Below, piece after piece: positions 1 to 7,614 of a stretch of 48,212 nt of DNA; within the stretch, counting starts at the first letter, position 1, and the number at the start of each line of letters is the position of its first letter. This DNA is from JBOGEN01 sp050743265 (lineage in GTDB: Bacteria; Actinomycetota; Actinomycetes; JBOGEN01): positions 1 through 48,212 of the forward strand of contig JBOGEN010000142.1 in assembly GCA_050743265.1 (NCBI GenBank), in the 5' to 3' direction. Under the pieces are notes generated by a model. It saw only the letters and a list, made by a program, of their open reading frames with translations. It did no database searches and was not told where the DNA came from. A program made the translations under genes and the position numbers.

Positions 1-249
1 GGCCTGCTCGGCGTGCTCGCGGCCGCGGGTCTGCTCGCGGTGGCCTCCGGGCTGCACCGCGTACGGCGGTGGGCGCGCGCCCCGGCGGTGGTGACCCAGC
101 TCCTGCTGCTGCCGGTGAGCGTCTCGATGGTGCAGGGGGACCAGTACGCGGCTGGGCTGCCGCTGGGTGCCCTCGCGGCGGTCGGGCTGGTGTTGTTGCT
201 GAGCCCGCCGACCTCCCGTGCTCTGGAGGACGGATCGGCAGACGGCTGA
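1..249 (+). CDS. C-terminal end of a small integral membrane protein (partial)
   Basis: The reading frame is open from the first base of the window, so the start lies upstream. About 82 residues are visible: a hydrophobic stretch, a short basic loop (HRVRRWAR), a second hydrophobic stretch, a polar turn containing GDQYAAGLP, and a last membrane segment ending in LVLLLSPPTSRALE. Two to three membrane segments are therefore present. The tail resembles small uncharacterised actinobacterial membrane proteins, but I cannot name a family or function. The gene converges on the sigma factor gene that ends at 304. Confidence 0.7.
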   Translation, partial: GLLGVLAAAGLLAVASGLHRVRRWARAPAVVTQLLLLPVSVSMVQGDQYAAGLPLGALAAVGLVLLLSPPTSRALEDGSADG

Positions 250-252
250 CGC

Positions 253-286
253 CGCGGCCGGATGGCGTGCGGACCGTACGGCCGCG
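253..286. terminator. Possible bidirectional hairpin terminator
   Basis: CGCGGCCG at 253-260 is the exact reverse complement of CGGCCGCG at 279-286 (repeated at 289-296). It lies in the 54-base gap between two converging genes. There is no T-tract on either strand, so this is a weak call based on position and pairing. Confidence 0.3.
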
Positions 287-303
287 TACGGCCGCGAGCC
301 TGC

Positions 304-1095
304 CTAGTCCTCGACGAGCAGGTTCTGCCGCAGCTGGGCGAGCGTACGGGCGAGCAGGCGGGACACGTGCATCTGGGAGATGCCGACCTCCTGCGCGATC
401 TGCGACTGCGTCATGTTGCCGAAGAACCGCAGCAGGATGATCTTCTTCTCGCGAGGGGGCAACCGTTCGAGCAGCGGTTTGAGCGACTCGCGGTACTCCA
501 CGCCTTCGAGTGACTCGTCCTCCGTGCCAAGCGTGTCCGCGACCGACTGGGCGTCCTCGTCGCCGCCCTCGGGAGCGTCCAGCGACACCGCGCTGTACGC
601 GTTGGCGGACTCGAGGCCCTCGAGCACCTCGTCCATGGAGATCTTGAGGTGCTCGGCGAGCTCGTTCACCGTGGGAGCGCGGCCGTTGCGCTGGCTCAGC
701 TCGCTGGCCGCCGTCGACAACGTGAGCTTGAGCTCCTGCAGCCGACGGGGGACGCGGATCGCCCAGCCGCGGTCACGGAAGTGCCGCTTGATCTCGCCCA
801 CGATCGTCGGGGTGGCGTACGTGGAGAACTCGACGCCGCGGTCCGGGTCGAACCGGTCGACGGACTTGATCAGCCCGATCGTGGCCACCTGGACGAGGTC
901 GTCGAACGGCTCGCCCCGGTTGCGGAACCGGCGGGCGAGGTGCTCGACGAGGGGGAGGTGCGCCTGGACGAGCTGGTCGCGGAGCATGCGCCGGTCCGGC
1001 GAGGTCTCGGGGAGCGTGGCGAGGCGGTCGAACATCGCCCGCGCCTCGGCCCGGTCGAGCACCTCTCCGCTGCCGTTGTCGGCGAACACACTCAC
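304..1095 (-). CDS. sigF: RNA polymerase sigma factor, SigB/SigF/SigG family
   Basis: A 263-residue group-3 sigma-70 factor that directs RNA polymerase to stress or developmental promoters. Region 2 (about residues 40-110) contains LVQAHLPLVEHLARRF, DLVQVATIGLIKSVDRF and FSTYATPTIVGEIKRHFRD. Region 3 carries NGRAPTVNELAEHL. Region 4 near the C-terminus is the helix-turn-helix LPPREKKIILLRFFGNMTQ followed by IAQEVGISQMHVSRLLA. The GTG start at 1095 overlaps the stop of the anti-sigma gene by four bases (GTGA), which decides the start and implies translational coupling. The pairing with an RsbW-type gene predicts control by partner switching; no anti-anti-sigma gene is in the window. The family call is sure; which paralogue (SigB, F, G and so on) is a guess. 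Confidence 0.93.
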   Translation of the reverse strand: MSVFADNGSGEVLDRAEARAMFDRLATLPETSPDRRMLRDQLVQAHLPLVEHLARRFRNRGEPFDDLVQVATIGLIKSVDRFDPDRGVEFSTYATPTIVGEIKRHFRDRGWAIRVPRRLQELKLTLSTAASELSQRNGRAPTVNELAEHLKISMDEVLEGLESANAYSAVSLDAPEGGDEDAQSVADTLGTEDESLEGVEYRESLKPLLERLPPREKKIILLRFFGNMTQSQIAQEVGISQMHVSRLLARTLAQLRQNLLVED

Positions 1096-1520
1096 GTCGG
1101 CACCGGCCCGCCCCGCCGCTTGCGCAGCGTGAGGGTGACCCGGCTGGCATCGTCCACCGACGTGTCCACGGCGTCGGCCAGGGTGGTGAGCACGGTCCAG
1201 GCGAAGGTGCCGCTCTTCGGCAGCGCCCCGTCCGTCGTGGGCACGGAGACCGAGACGGCCATCGAGTCGTCGGTCAGGTCGAAGGAGCAGTCGAGCACGG
1301 ACCCGGGCACGCTGTGGCCGAGCAGCATCGCGCACGCCTCGTCGACGGCGATCCTCAGGTCCTCGATCTCGTCCAGGGTGAAGTCCAGCCGGGCGGCGAG
1401 CCCTGCGGTCGCGGTGCGCAGCACCGACAGGTACGCCCCGTCGGCGGGCAGCCTCACCTCGACCGTGTCGCGCACTGCGCCGGCTGTGCCGGACGACACG
1501 GTGGCGGATCCCTCGCTCAC
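1092..1520 (-). CDS. RsbW-like anti-sigma factor (HATPase_c_2 domain)
   Basis: A 142-residue GHKL-fold protein that should bind and inhibit the sigma factor encoded immediately downstream. The N-terminal half has the strand-helix pattern of the family (VEVRLPADGAYLSVLRTAT), and LRIAVDEACAMLL is the helix carrying the ATP/Mg box. The later glycine-rich ATP-lid motif seen in Bacillus RsbW is replaced by LPKSGTFAWTVLTTLADAV, as in one actinobacterial subgroup, so whether it is an active kinase is open. The GTG start at 1520 has a clear GGAGGAG ribosome site 5-6 bases upstream. It overlaps the sigma gene by four bases. Confidence 0.88.
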   Translation of the reverse strand: MSEGSATVSSGTAGAVRDTVEVRLPADGAYLSVLRTATAGLAARLDFTLDEIEDLRIAVDEACAMLLGHSVPGSVLDCSFDLTDDSMAVSVSVPTTDGALPKSGTFAWTVLTTLADAVDTSVDDASRVTLTLRKRRGGPVPT

Positions 1521-1632
1521 GTGACTCCTCCGTGGTGCCCCCAGGGGTGCGCGGTCCGTACCGGTCGGGCCGCACCGGGCCGCACAGGTGGTCCGACGCT
1601 ACGCCATGGGACGCCGCCCCGACATGTGGGCG

Positions 1633-1652
1633 TGACAGGGTCCGCCCTGTCA
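1633..1652. promoter_or_regulatory. Perfect inverted repeat upstream of the anti-sigma/sigma operon
   Basis: TGACAGGG-TCCG-CCCTGTCA is an 8-bp perfect dyad with a 4-base centre, about 115 bases upstream of the anti-sigma start. On the minus strand one arm contains TTGACA (1654-1649), a consensus -35, but no good -10 follows at 16-18 bases. It could be an operator or a hairpin. The surrounding 204-base gap (1521-1724) shows nothing else I can name. Confidence 0.4.
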
Positions 1653-1724
1653 ACACCCCTGGGCCCTGGGCGTACGCCGCACCGATGTGCGGGGCAAAGG
1701 CGGCAAGTGTGGCACGGAGGGCTC

Positions 1725-2222
1725 TCACCGACCCCCGCCGCCGCCCAGTGCGGCGAGTGCCGGCCCGGAGAGGCGCCAGACCGTCCACTCGTCCATCGGC
1801 TCCGCACCGACGCTGCGGTAGAAGGCGTGCGCCGAGGTGTTCCAGTCGAGCACCCACCACTCCAGGCGCTGATACCCGCGCTCGACGCACACCCCCGCCA
1901 GGGTTCGCAGCAGCGCCCGCCCGTACCCGTGTCCGCGCATGTCGGGACGGACGTAGAGGTCCTCCAGGTACACGCCGTGCCGCCCCCGCCACGTGGAGAA
2001 GCTGAGGAACCACAGGGCGAACCCGACGATCTCGGGGGCCCGCCCGTCGCCCGGCTCGTGTTCGGCGACGTGGCAGAACACGGCGGGCTCGGGCGTGAAC
2101 AGGGCCGCGTGCAGGTCCGCCTCGCCCGCCTGGACCTCGTGCAGGGCCCGCTCGTACTCGGCCAGCTCACGGACGAGCGCGAGGAGGCGCGGCACGTCGC
2201 CCGGGTGTGCGGGTCTGATCAC
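1725..2222 (-). CDS. GNAT-family N-acetyltransferase, diamine acetyltransferase-like
   Basis: A 165-residue acetyl-CoA-dependent acetyltransferase. The N-terminus IRPAHPGDVPRLLALVREL is typical of the fold; motif A is YLEDLYVRPDMRGHGYGRALL with the R-G-x-G-x-G/A acetyl-CoA loop; motif B is LEWWVLDWNTSAHAFYRSVGA. The LEDLYV and WNTSAHAFY signatures match the spermidine/spermine acetyltransferase-like branch, but substrate cannot be assigned from sequence. The GTG at 2222 is chosen because it directly precedes the conserved IRPA motif; the ribosome site is weak. It sits between the sigma operon and sodN, all on the minus strand. Confidence 0.85.
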   Translation of the reverse strand: MIRPAHPGDVPRLLALVRELAEYERALHEVQAGEADLHAALFTPEPAVFCHVAEHEPGDGRAPEIVGFALWFLSFSTWRGRHGVYLEDLYVRPDMRGHGYGRALLRTLAGVCVERGYQRLEWWVLDWNTSAHAFYRSVGAEPMDEWTVWRLSGPALAALGGGGGR

Positions 2223-2263
2223 CCGGGCGAGCGTAGCGAGCGTGCTGCGCCAGAGCGCAGGCG

Positions 2264-2665
2264 TCAGCCCTGCTTGGTCTCCCAGAAGATCTTCGCGATC
2301 TCGTCGATCTTGCCGAGGAGCTCCTCGCCCTTGGCGGTGTCGGTCGTGCCCTTGCCCCCCGCGGCGCCGGCGAGCTTCGTCGCCTCGTTGAAGAGCTGGT
2401 GCAGCTGGGGGTAGGACTCGAAGTGCGGCGGCTTGAAGTAGTCGGTCCAGAGCACCCAGAGGTGGTGCTTGACGAGCTCTGCGCGCTCCTCCTTGATGAC
2501 GAGCGCCCTCGTGCGGAACACCGGGTCGTCGTTGGACGCGTACTTCTCCATGATCGCCTTCACCGACTCGGCCTCGATGCGGGCCTGCGCCGGGTCGTAC
2601 ACGCCACACGGCAGGTCGCAGTGCGCATGGACGGTGGTCGTGGGTGCGAACAGGCGCCTGAACAT
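2264..2665 (-). CDS. sodN: Nickel superoxide dismutase (SodN)
   Basis: A 133-residue precursor of the Ni-containing enzyme that dismutates superoxide in the cytoplasm. A 14-residue propeptide (MFRRLFAPTTTVHA) precedes the nickel hook HCDLPCGVYDP: His15 becomes His1 of the mature enzyme, and Cys16 and Cys20 are the Cys2/Cys6 ligands. The remainder (ARIEAESVKAIMEKY, HHLWVLWTDYFKPPHF) is the conserved four-helix bundle. The ATG at 2665 has a GAGGAG ribosome site. The processing protease gene sodX is divergent, starting about 60 bases away, so the pair shares a control region. Confidence 0.97.
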   Translation of the reverse strand: MFRRLFAPTTTVHAHCDLPCGVYDPAQARIEAESVKAIMEKYASNDDPVFRTRALVIKEERAELVKHHLWVLWTDYFKPPHFESYPQLHQLFNEATKLAGAAGGKGTTDTAKGEELLGKIDEIAKIFWETKQG

Positions 2666-2682
2666 CTCTGCTGTCTCCTCGA

Positions 2683-2703
2683 TCGATGTCGCGGTCGATG
2701 TCG
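2683..2703. repeat. Short direct repeat in the sodN-sodX intergenic region
   Basis: TCGATGTCG occurs at 2683-2691 and 2695-2703 with a 12-base period, in the roughly 60-base gap between the divergent sodN and sodX starts. Its position makes it a possible regulator site, but it could be chance. Confidence 0.3.
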
Positions 2704-2726
2704 ATTCCTGCGCGACACTACCCGTG

Positions 2727-3119
2727 ATGCGTTCAGGGACACATGGCGCGGCGGGGTCGCCTGGTGAGGGCCGGGCGGGTGCTCGGGGACGGTGGCGCGG
2801 GCCGTCCTGGCCCTTCGGCCGGGTGGCCGTCTCCGGGCCGTCGATGCTGCCCGCGCTGAGCCCCGGGGACTGGTTGCTGGTGCGCTGGGGAGCCCGCGTA
2901 CGGCCGGGTGATGTCGTCGTGCTGCGCCGTCCCGACCGTGCCGACCTGCTCGTCGTGAAGCGGGCCGTACGCCGGCTGGACCGTGGCTGGTGGGTGGCCG
3001 GGGACAACCCGGGCGCGAGTGACGACAGCCGGACGTTCGGCGTCGTCCCGGTCGACCAGGTGCTCGGACGGGTCCTCTGCCGGTACTGGCCGTTGCGTCG
3101 CCGGAACGGGCACAGGTAG
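2727..3119 (+). CDS. sodX: Nickel-type superoxide dismutase maturation protease (SodX, S26 family)
   Basis: A 130-residue signal-peptidase-like serine protease predicted to remove the SodN propeptide and free the nickel-binding His1. The serine box is VSGPSMLPALSPGDWLLV and the lysine box is LLVVKRAV, giving the Ser/Lys dyad; VAGDNPGASDDSRTFG is the conserved C-terminal box of S26 peptidases. No membrane anchor is visible, in keeping with a cytoplasmic SodX. The start is uncertain: GTG at 2724 and ATG at 2727 are adjacent and in frame. I chose ATG because a GACACT hexamer lies 7 bases before it and no ribosome site is visible, suggesting a leaderless start. Confidence 0.88.
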   Translation: MRSGTHGAAGSPGEGRAGARGRWRGPSWPFGRVAVSGPSMLPALSPGDWLLVRWGARVRPGDVVVLRRPDRADLLVVKRAVRRLDRGWWVAGDNPGASDDSRTFGVVPVDQVLGRVLCRYWPLRRRNGHR

Positions 3120-3127
3120 CGGTGCCG

Positions 3128-3146
3128 CGGCGGACGATGTCCGCCG
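3128..3146. terminator. Hairpin terminator between converging sodX and ABC ATPase genes
   Basis: CGGCGGAC-GAT-GTCCGCCG is an 8-bp perfect stem with a 3-base loop inside the 31-base gap between two converging genes. It has no T-tract but is well placed to act in both directions. Confidence 0.55.
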
Positions 3147-3150
3147 GCGG

Positions 3151-3917
<767 letters not shown>

Positions 3918-3918
<1 letters not shown>

Positions 3919-4886
3919 CACACCCCTCCCTCTCCGCCTGAGGGCACGGGACGCGCGAAGCGTCGCCGGCGTCCTGGACTCGACCCTGCCGTCCCGCGGG
4001 CGAACCGCTTCTCGAGGAAGTGCTGCCCGACCATGAGCACGCTCGTGAGCGCCAAGTACCACAGGCACGCGGCGATGAGCATGGGGAAGACCTGGAACGT
4101 CCGCGTACCGATCGCGTTGAGCTGGAAGAACAGCTCGTTCGACACCGGGACGAAGGCGACGAGGGCGGTGTCCTTGAGCATCGCGATGGTCTCGTTGCCC
4201 GTGGGGGGCACGATGACGCGCATCGCCTGCGGCAGCACGATCCGGCGCGTCGTCTGGGTCCGGCTCATGCCCAGCGCCTGGGCCGCCTCGGCCTGACCCG
4301 GGCTGATCGAGAGGATCCCGGCCCTCACGATCTCGGCCATGTACGCGCCCTCGGACAGGGCCAGGCCGAGCAGGCCGGCCATGAAGCCGGTGAGAATGGT
4401 GTTGGCGTCGAGCGTGAAGATCGTCGTGTCGAGGTCGATGCCGAAGAGGTCCCCGAGCTGGCTGTCGAAGGGCAGCCCCAACCCGTACTGCGCGTACAGG
4501 ATGCCGAGGTTGCCGAACAGGATGAGCAGGACGATGCGGGGCACCGCGCGGAAGAACCACGTGTAGAGCCAGGCCGCCCCCGTGAGGATCGGGTTGGGCG
4601 AGAGGCGCATGACGGCGAGCACGATGCCGATGGCGACGCCGATGACCATGGAGAGCACGGTCAGCACGATCGAGGTGCGGGCGCCGTTGACGACCGGCTT
4701 GTTGAAAAGGTTGTCGAACATGAACGACCACTGGAACGCCTCGTTCGTGAAGAGCATGTGGACGAACATCGCCACCAGCACGAGCACGACCGCTGCGGTC
4801 ACCCAGCGACCCGGGTGCCGCACAGGGACAGCGCGGATATCCTCGGGCCGCCGCTCCGCGTGTGCCTGCCCTGCGGTCTCGCTCAC
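3918..4886 (-). CDS. Polar amino acid ABC transporter, permease subunit (system 1)
   Basis: A 322-residue HisM/GlnP-type permease. After a hydrophilic N-terminus a first membrane segment (WVTAAVVLVLVAMFVHMLF) is followed by an extra stretch and then the core permease. The ATPase-docking EAA loop reads EAAQALGMSRTQTTRRIVLP. About 50 residues between segments (LGLPFDSQLGDLFGIDLDTT) form an insertion also found in some actinobacterial homologues. The GTG start at 4886 lies 18 bases after the binding-protein stop. The C-terminus is an arginine-rich cytoplasmic tail. Confidence 0.93.
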
Positions 4887-4904
4887 GTCGTCACCGCCGT
4901 CGGC

Positions 4905-5816
4905 TCAGGGGTTCACCTCGGACGTCTCGACGGCTCCCTGGCTCACACCCCACTCGTCGAGGACCTTCTGGTACGGCCCGTCGTCGATGAGTGACTGGAC
5001 GGCCTCGGCCAGCACCTCGGCGAACTCCGTCTGGTCCTTGGGCACCACGTAGCCGTACGGAGCCGCGTCGTAGATCTCACCGAGCGTCTCCAGCTGCCCG
5101 CCCGTCTGCTCGACCGCGTACGCGACGATCGGGGAGTCGGCGAGCATGGCGGCGTCCTTGCCGGAGACGATCGCGGCCGTGGCCTGGTCCTGCTGCTGGT
5201 ACTGGTCGACCGCGATCCCCGACTTGCCTGCGGACGAGCACTCCTCCTGGCGAACCGGCAGGTCCTCCGTGGCCTGGACGGTGCCTCGCTGGACGGCGAT
5301 CTTCTTGCCGCAGGCGTCGTCCGGGGCGACACCCTCCGGGTTGCCCTTCTTCGTCGCCCACTGCGTCCCGGCGCTGAAGTAGCTGACCATGTTCACGGTC
5401 TGCTTGCGCTCGGGGTTGATGGTGAACGACGAGACGCCGATCTCGTACTTGCCCGAGTCGACGCCCGGGATGATCGCGTCGAAGGGGGCCGGGGACCACT
5501 CGGTCTTCAGGCCGAGCTTCTGGGCGACCGCGTCGAAGAGGTCGACGTCGAAGCCCTTGACGGTCTTGCCGTCCTCGGCGAGGAACTCGTTGGGGGCGTA
5601 CGACGCGTCGACCCCGATGGTGATCGTGCCGTCGGAGGCGATGGCGTCCGGCACCTTGGCAGCGAGCGCCGGGTCCTTCTGCTGAGTGGGCGCGGGTGAG
5701 GCCCCGCCGCCTTGTCCGCCGCCACCCCCGCCGTCGTCGCCGCAGGCCGCGAGCGTGAGTGCCGCGACTGCGAAGGAGACCCCCAACGCCCGCGCCACGC
5801 CGATGTGATGAGACAC
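4905..5816 (-). CDS. Polar amino acid ABC transporter, substrate-binding lipoprotein (system 1)
   Basis: A 303-residue extracytoplasmic binding protein (SBP_bac_3 family). The signal peptide ends in the lipobox LAAC, followed by a glycine-rich linker (DDGGGGGGQGGG) expected to tether the domain outside the membrane. The binding domain begins at TITIGVDASYAPNEF, with FDVDLFDAVAQKLG and SSFTINPERKQTVNMV as family landmarks. The GTG at 5816 is set by an AGGAGG ribosome site about 6 bases upstream. The ligand is not predictable beyond a polar amino acid. It is the first gene of its operon, downstream of an unusual tandem repeat. Confidence 0.93.
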   Translation of the reverse strand: MSHHIGVARALGVSFAVAALTLAACGDDGGGGGGQGGGASPAPTQQKDPALAAKVPDAIASDGTITIGVDASYAPNEFLAEDGKTVKGFDVDLFDAVAQKLGLKTEWSPAPFDAIIPGVDSGKYEIGVSSFTINPERKQTVNMVSYFSAGTQWATKKGNPEGVAPDDACGKKIAVQRGTVQATEDLPVRQEECSSAGKSGIAVDQYQQQDQATAAIVSGKDAAMLADSPIVAYAVEQTGGQLETLGEIYDAAPYGYVVPKDQTEFAEVLAEAVQSLIDDGPYQKVLDEWGVSQGAVETSEVNP

Positions 5817-5840
5817 CCCGTCCTCCTGACCGAGTGCTCC

Positions 5841-5905
5841 CACCCCCCGAGGGACCAACCGTCGATCTGTGGTCACCCCCCGGGGGGCCACCGTCGATCT
5901 GTGGT
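5841..5905. repeat. Two-copy tandem repeat (33 and 32 bp) ahead of ABC system 1
   Basis: Copies at 5841-5873 and 5874-5905 both begin CACCCCCCG and end with CCGTCGATCTGTGGT. The shared 17-mer ACCGTCGATCTGTGGTC is at 5858-5874 and 5890-5906. The junction carries the palindrome CCCCCCGGGGGG (5876-5887). The repeat is 25-90 bases upstream of the binding-protein start, in the expected promoter or leader, so it may be a duplicated operator. Confidence 0.75.
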
Positions 5906-6128
5906 CGAGGTCACTCTGGTGGCATCGTGACACCCACTTAGCTCACGGGGGGACGGGATTCAGGTATCAGTCCTTGCATCGGCCGCCGCGCGCCAGAGAG
6001 CTGCCGATATGCGAAGGACGCGCGGTCCCTGCCCACGCACCGGACTGGCCCAGCCGTCCTTGCCGTGAGCGGCCTGCCGGCCTGCCGGGCGGTGCGCTGC
6101 GGCGTCCAGGAGCAGACGGCCGGGTCGC
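5906..6128. other. Rest of the 312-base intergenic region upstream of ABC system 1
   Basis: This is the remainder of the gap between the CGNR regulator stop (6129) and the binding-protein start (5816). I see no convincing open frame, RNA gene or terminator in it. A promoter for the minus-strand transporter operon is expected here or in the repeat, but I could not find a convincing -10/-35 pair. Confidence 0.4.
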
Positions 6129-6674
6129 TTAGGCCGACCGGGCGCGCTTGCGTGCGCGGTACGCGGCCACGTTGGCCCGTGTGGCGCACCGGTCGTTGCA
6201 GTAGCGGCGGGAGCTGTTGCGCGAGGTGTCCACGAAGACGTCGCGACAGCGGGACGCCTCGCAGACCCCGAGCCGGTCCACACCCAGCGTGGTCACGAGA
6301 ACGGCGAGCCCCATCACGGCGCCGGCGACGTACCGCTCGGCGCTGCCGCCGCAGTCGGTGAGGTGCAGGTGCAGGTCGGAGTCGTCGTGCCCGGAGACCT
6401 GGGGATGGACAGGGTGCTCGGTGAGGAGGGCGTTGAGGACCTGCATGGTGCGGCGCGTGGTGCCGTCGTGGGCGGTGTCGAAGACCTCGCGCAGCTGCTC
6501 CCGGACGGTACGGAGCACGGCGAGGTCCTCGTCCGTCGCCGTCTCCTGCAGGTCCGGGCCGGCCAGCAGATGCCGCAGCGCGGGTGCGTCTGCCTCCCCG
6601 TCGGTGTCTGGTCCGGCAGACCCACCGGTGTTGACCAGCTCGACGGCCAGGTTCGCGTAAGAGATCAGTTCCAC
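6129..6674 (-). CDS. CGNR zinc-finger / ABATE domain putative transcriptional regulator
   Basis: A 181-residue protein with an N-terminal ABATE (stress-induced regulator) domain beginning LISYANLAVELVNT, and a C-terminal CGNR zinc finger. The finger reads GVCEASRC-x-DVFVDTSRNSSRRYCNDRC, in which C-x4-C and C-x3-C pairs are the likely zinc ligands, followed by the basic tail AAYRARKRAR. The fold suggests DNA binding; the target is unknown. The GTG at 6674 has a ribosome site AAGGAG 6 bases upstream. It is divergent from a methyltransferase gene across 86 bases. Confidence 0.88.
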   Translation of the reverse strand: MELISYANLAVELVNTGGSAGPDTDGEADAPALRHLLAGPDLQETATDEDLAVLRTVREQLREVFDTAHDGTTRRTMQVLNALLTEHPVHPQVSGHDDSDLHLHLTDCGGSAERYVAGAVMGLAVLVTTLGVDRLGVCEASRCRDVFVDTSRNSSRRYCNDRCATRANVAAYRARKRARSA

Positions 6675-6694
6675 TTGTACTCCTTACCTGGCCC

Positions 6695-6722
6695 ACTCTA
6701 GTCTGTAATCGCCGAAAAGCAA
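6695..6722 (-). promoter_or_regulatory. Candidate housekeeping promoter of the CGNR regulator
   Basis: On the minus strand, TTGCTT (6722-6717) and TAGAGT (6700-6695) are separated by 16 bases and lie about 20-50 bases ahead of the CGNR start, a good match to a sigma-70 promoter. The shared intergenic region is markedly AT-richer than its surroundings. Confidence 0.45.
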
Positions 6723-6760
6723 GAACACCTCTTACACGAGGGACGTCAGGGAGGGCAGGA

Positions 6761-7528
6761 ATGACGGCCACCACGGACTGGACGGCCTGGCAGCGCAGCT
6801 GGGGCCGGCAGCAGACCGCGTACATGCCGGACCGGGAGGAGCGCCTCGGCGTCCTGTGCGACCTCGTGGAGGCCGTGGGTGGCTCCGGCACGAGGCCCGT
6901 CCGGGTGCTGGACCTCGCCTGCGGCACAGGGAGCATCAGCCAGCGGCTCCTCACCCGGGTGCCGGACGCCCGGCTGACCGCCCTCGACGTCGACCCCGCC
7001 CTGCTGCGGATTGCGTCCGGCACCTTCGCCGGAGACCCCCGCGTCGACCTCGTCACCGCCGACCTCGCGGACCAGTCCTGGCGGGGGGCGGTGGAGGCCC
7101 CGTACGACGCCGTGGTGACCGCGACCGCGCTGCACTGGCTCCCGGGGGAGCGCCTCACCGCCCTGTACGCCGAGCTGCACGACCTCGTCCGCGTCGGCGG
7201 GGTGGTGGCCAACGCCGACCACATGCCCGACGACCGGGAGCCGGCGCGGCTCACTGCCGTCGTCGAGGCGCTCCGCGACGCCCGCCGGGGGCAGGCCGCC
7301 GCCGCCGAGGGAGTGGCCGACTGGCGCGGGTGGTGGGACACCGCCGCCGCGGACCCCGCGCTCGCTGACGCGGTCGCCGCACGGTTCGAGCGGTTCGGCG
7401 GCGACCATGCTCCCGAGGTCAGCCCGCCGGCGTCATGGCACGTCCGGGCGCTGCGGGAAGCGGGGTTCGCCGAGGTGGGTGTGGTCTGGCGGGGGCTGCG
7501 CGACGCGGTCGTGGCGGCGCTGCGGTGA
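6761..7528 (+). CDS. Class I SAM-dependent methyltransferase
   Basis: A 255-residue Rossmann-fold methyltransferase. Motif I is VLDLACGTGSISQRLL, motif II is LTALDVDPALL, the post-II acidic motif is VDLVTADLAD, and motif IV region is YDAVVTATALHWLP, as in the UbiE/Methyltransf_25 group. The C-terminal part (SWHVRALREAGFAEVGVVW) is the usual closing strand pair. The substrate is unknown. An AGGGAGGGCAGGA ribosome region precedes the ATG. It is divergent from the CGNR regulator, which may control it. Confidence 0.88.
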   Translation: MTATTDWTAWQRSWGRQQTAYMPDREERLGVLCDLVEAVGGSGTRPVRVLDLACGTGSISQRLLTRVPDARLTALDVDPALLRIASGTFAGDPRVDLVTADLADQSWRGAVEAPYDAVVTATALHWLPGERLTALYAELHDLVRVGGVVANADHMPDDREPARLTAVVEALRDARRGQAAAAEGVADWRGWWDTAAADPALADAVAARFERFGGDHAPEVSPPASWHVRALREAGFAEVGVVWRGLRDAVVAALR

Positions 7529-7614
7529 GCTGCCGCCGCCGAGGCCGGACACGCGGAACAGGGACCTGACCACGGCCGACACCGGACCCGGCCCTCGACG
7601 CTGGCCCGCGGGCC

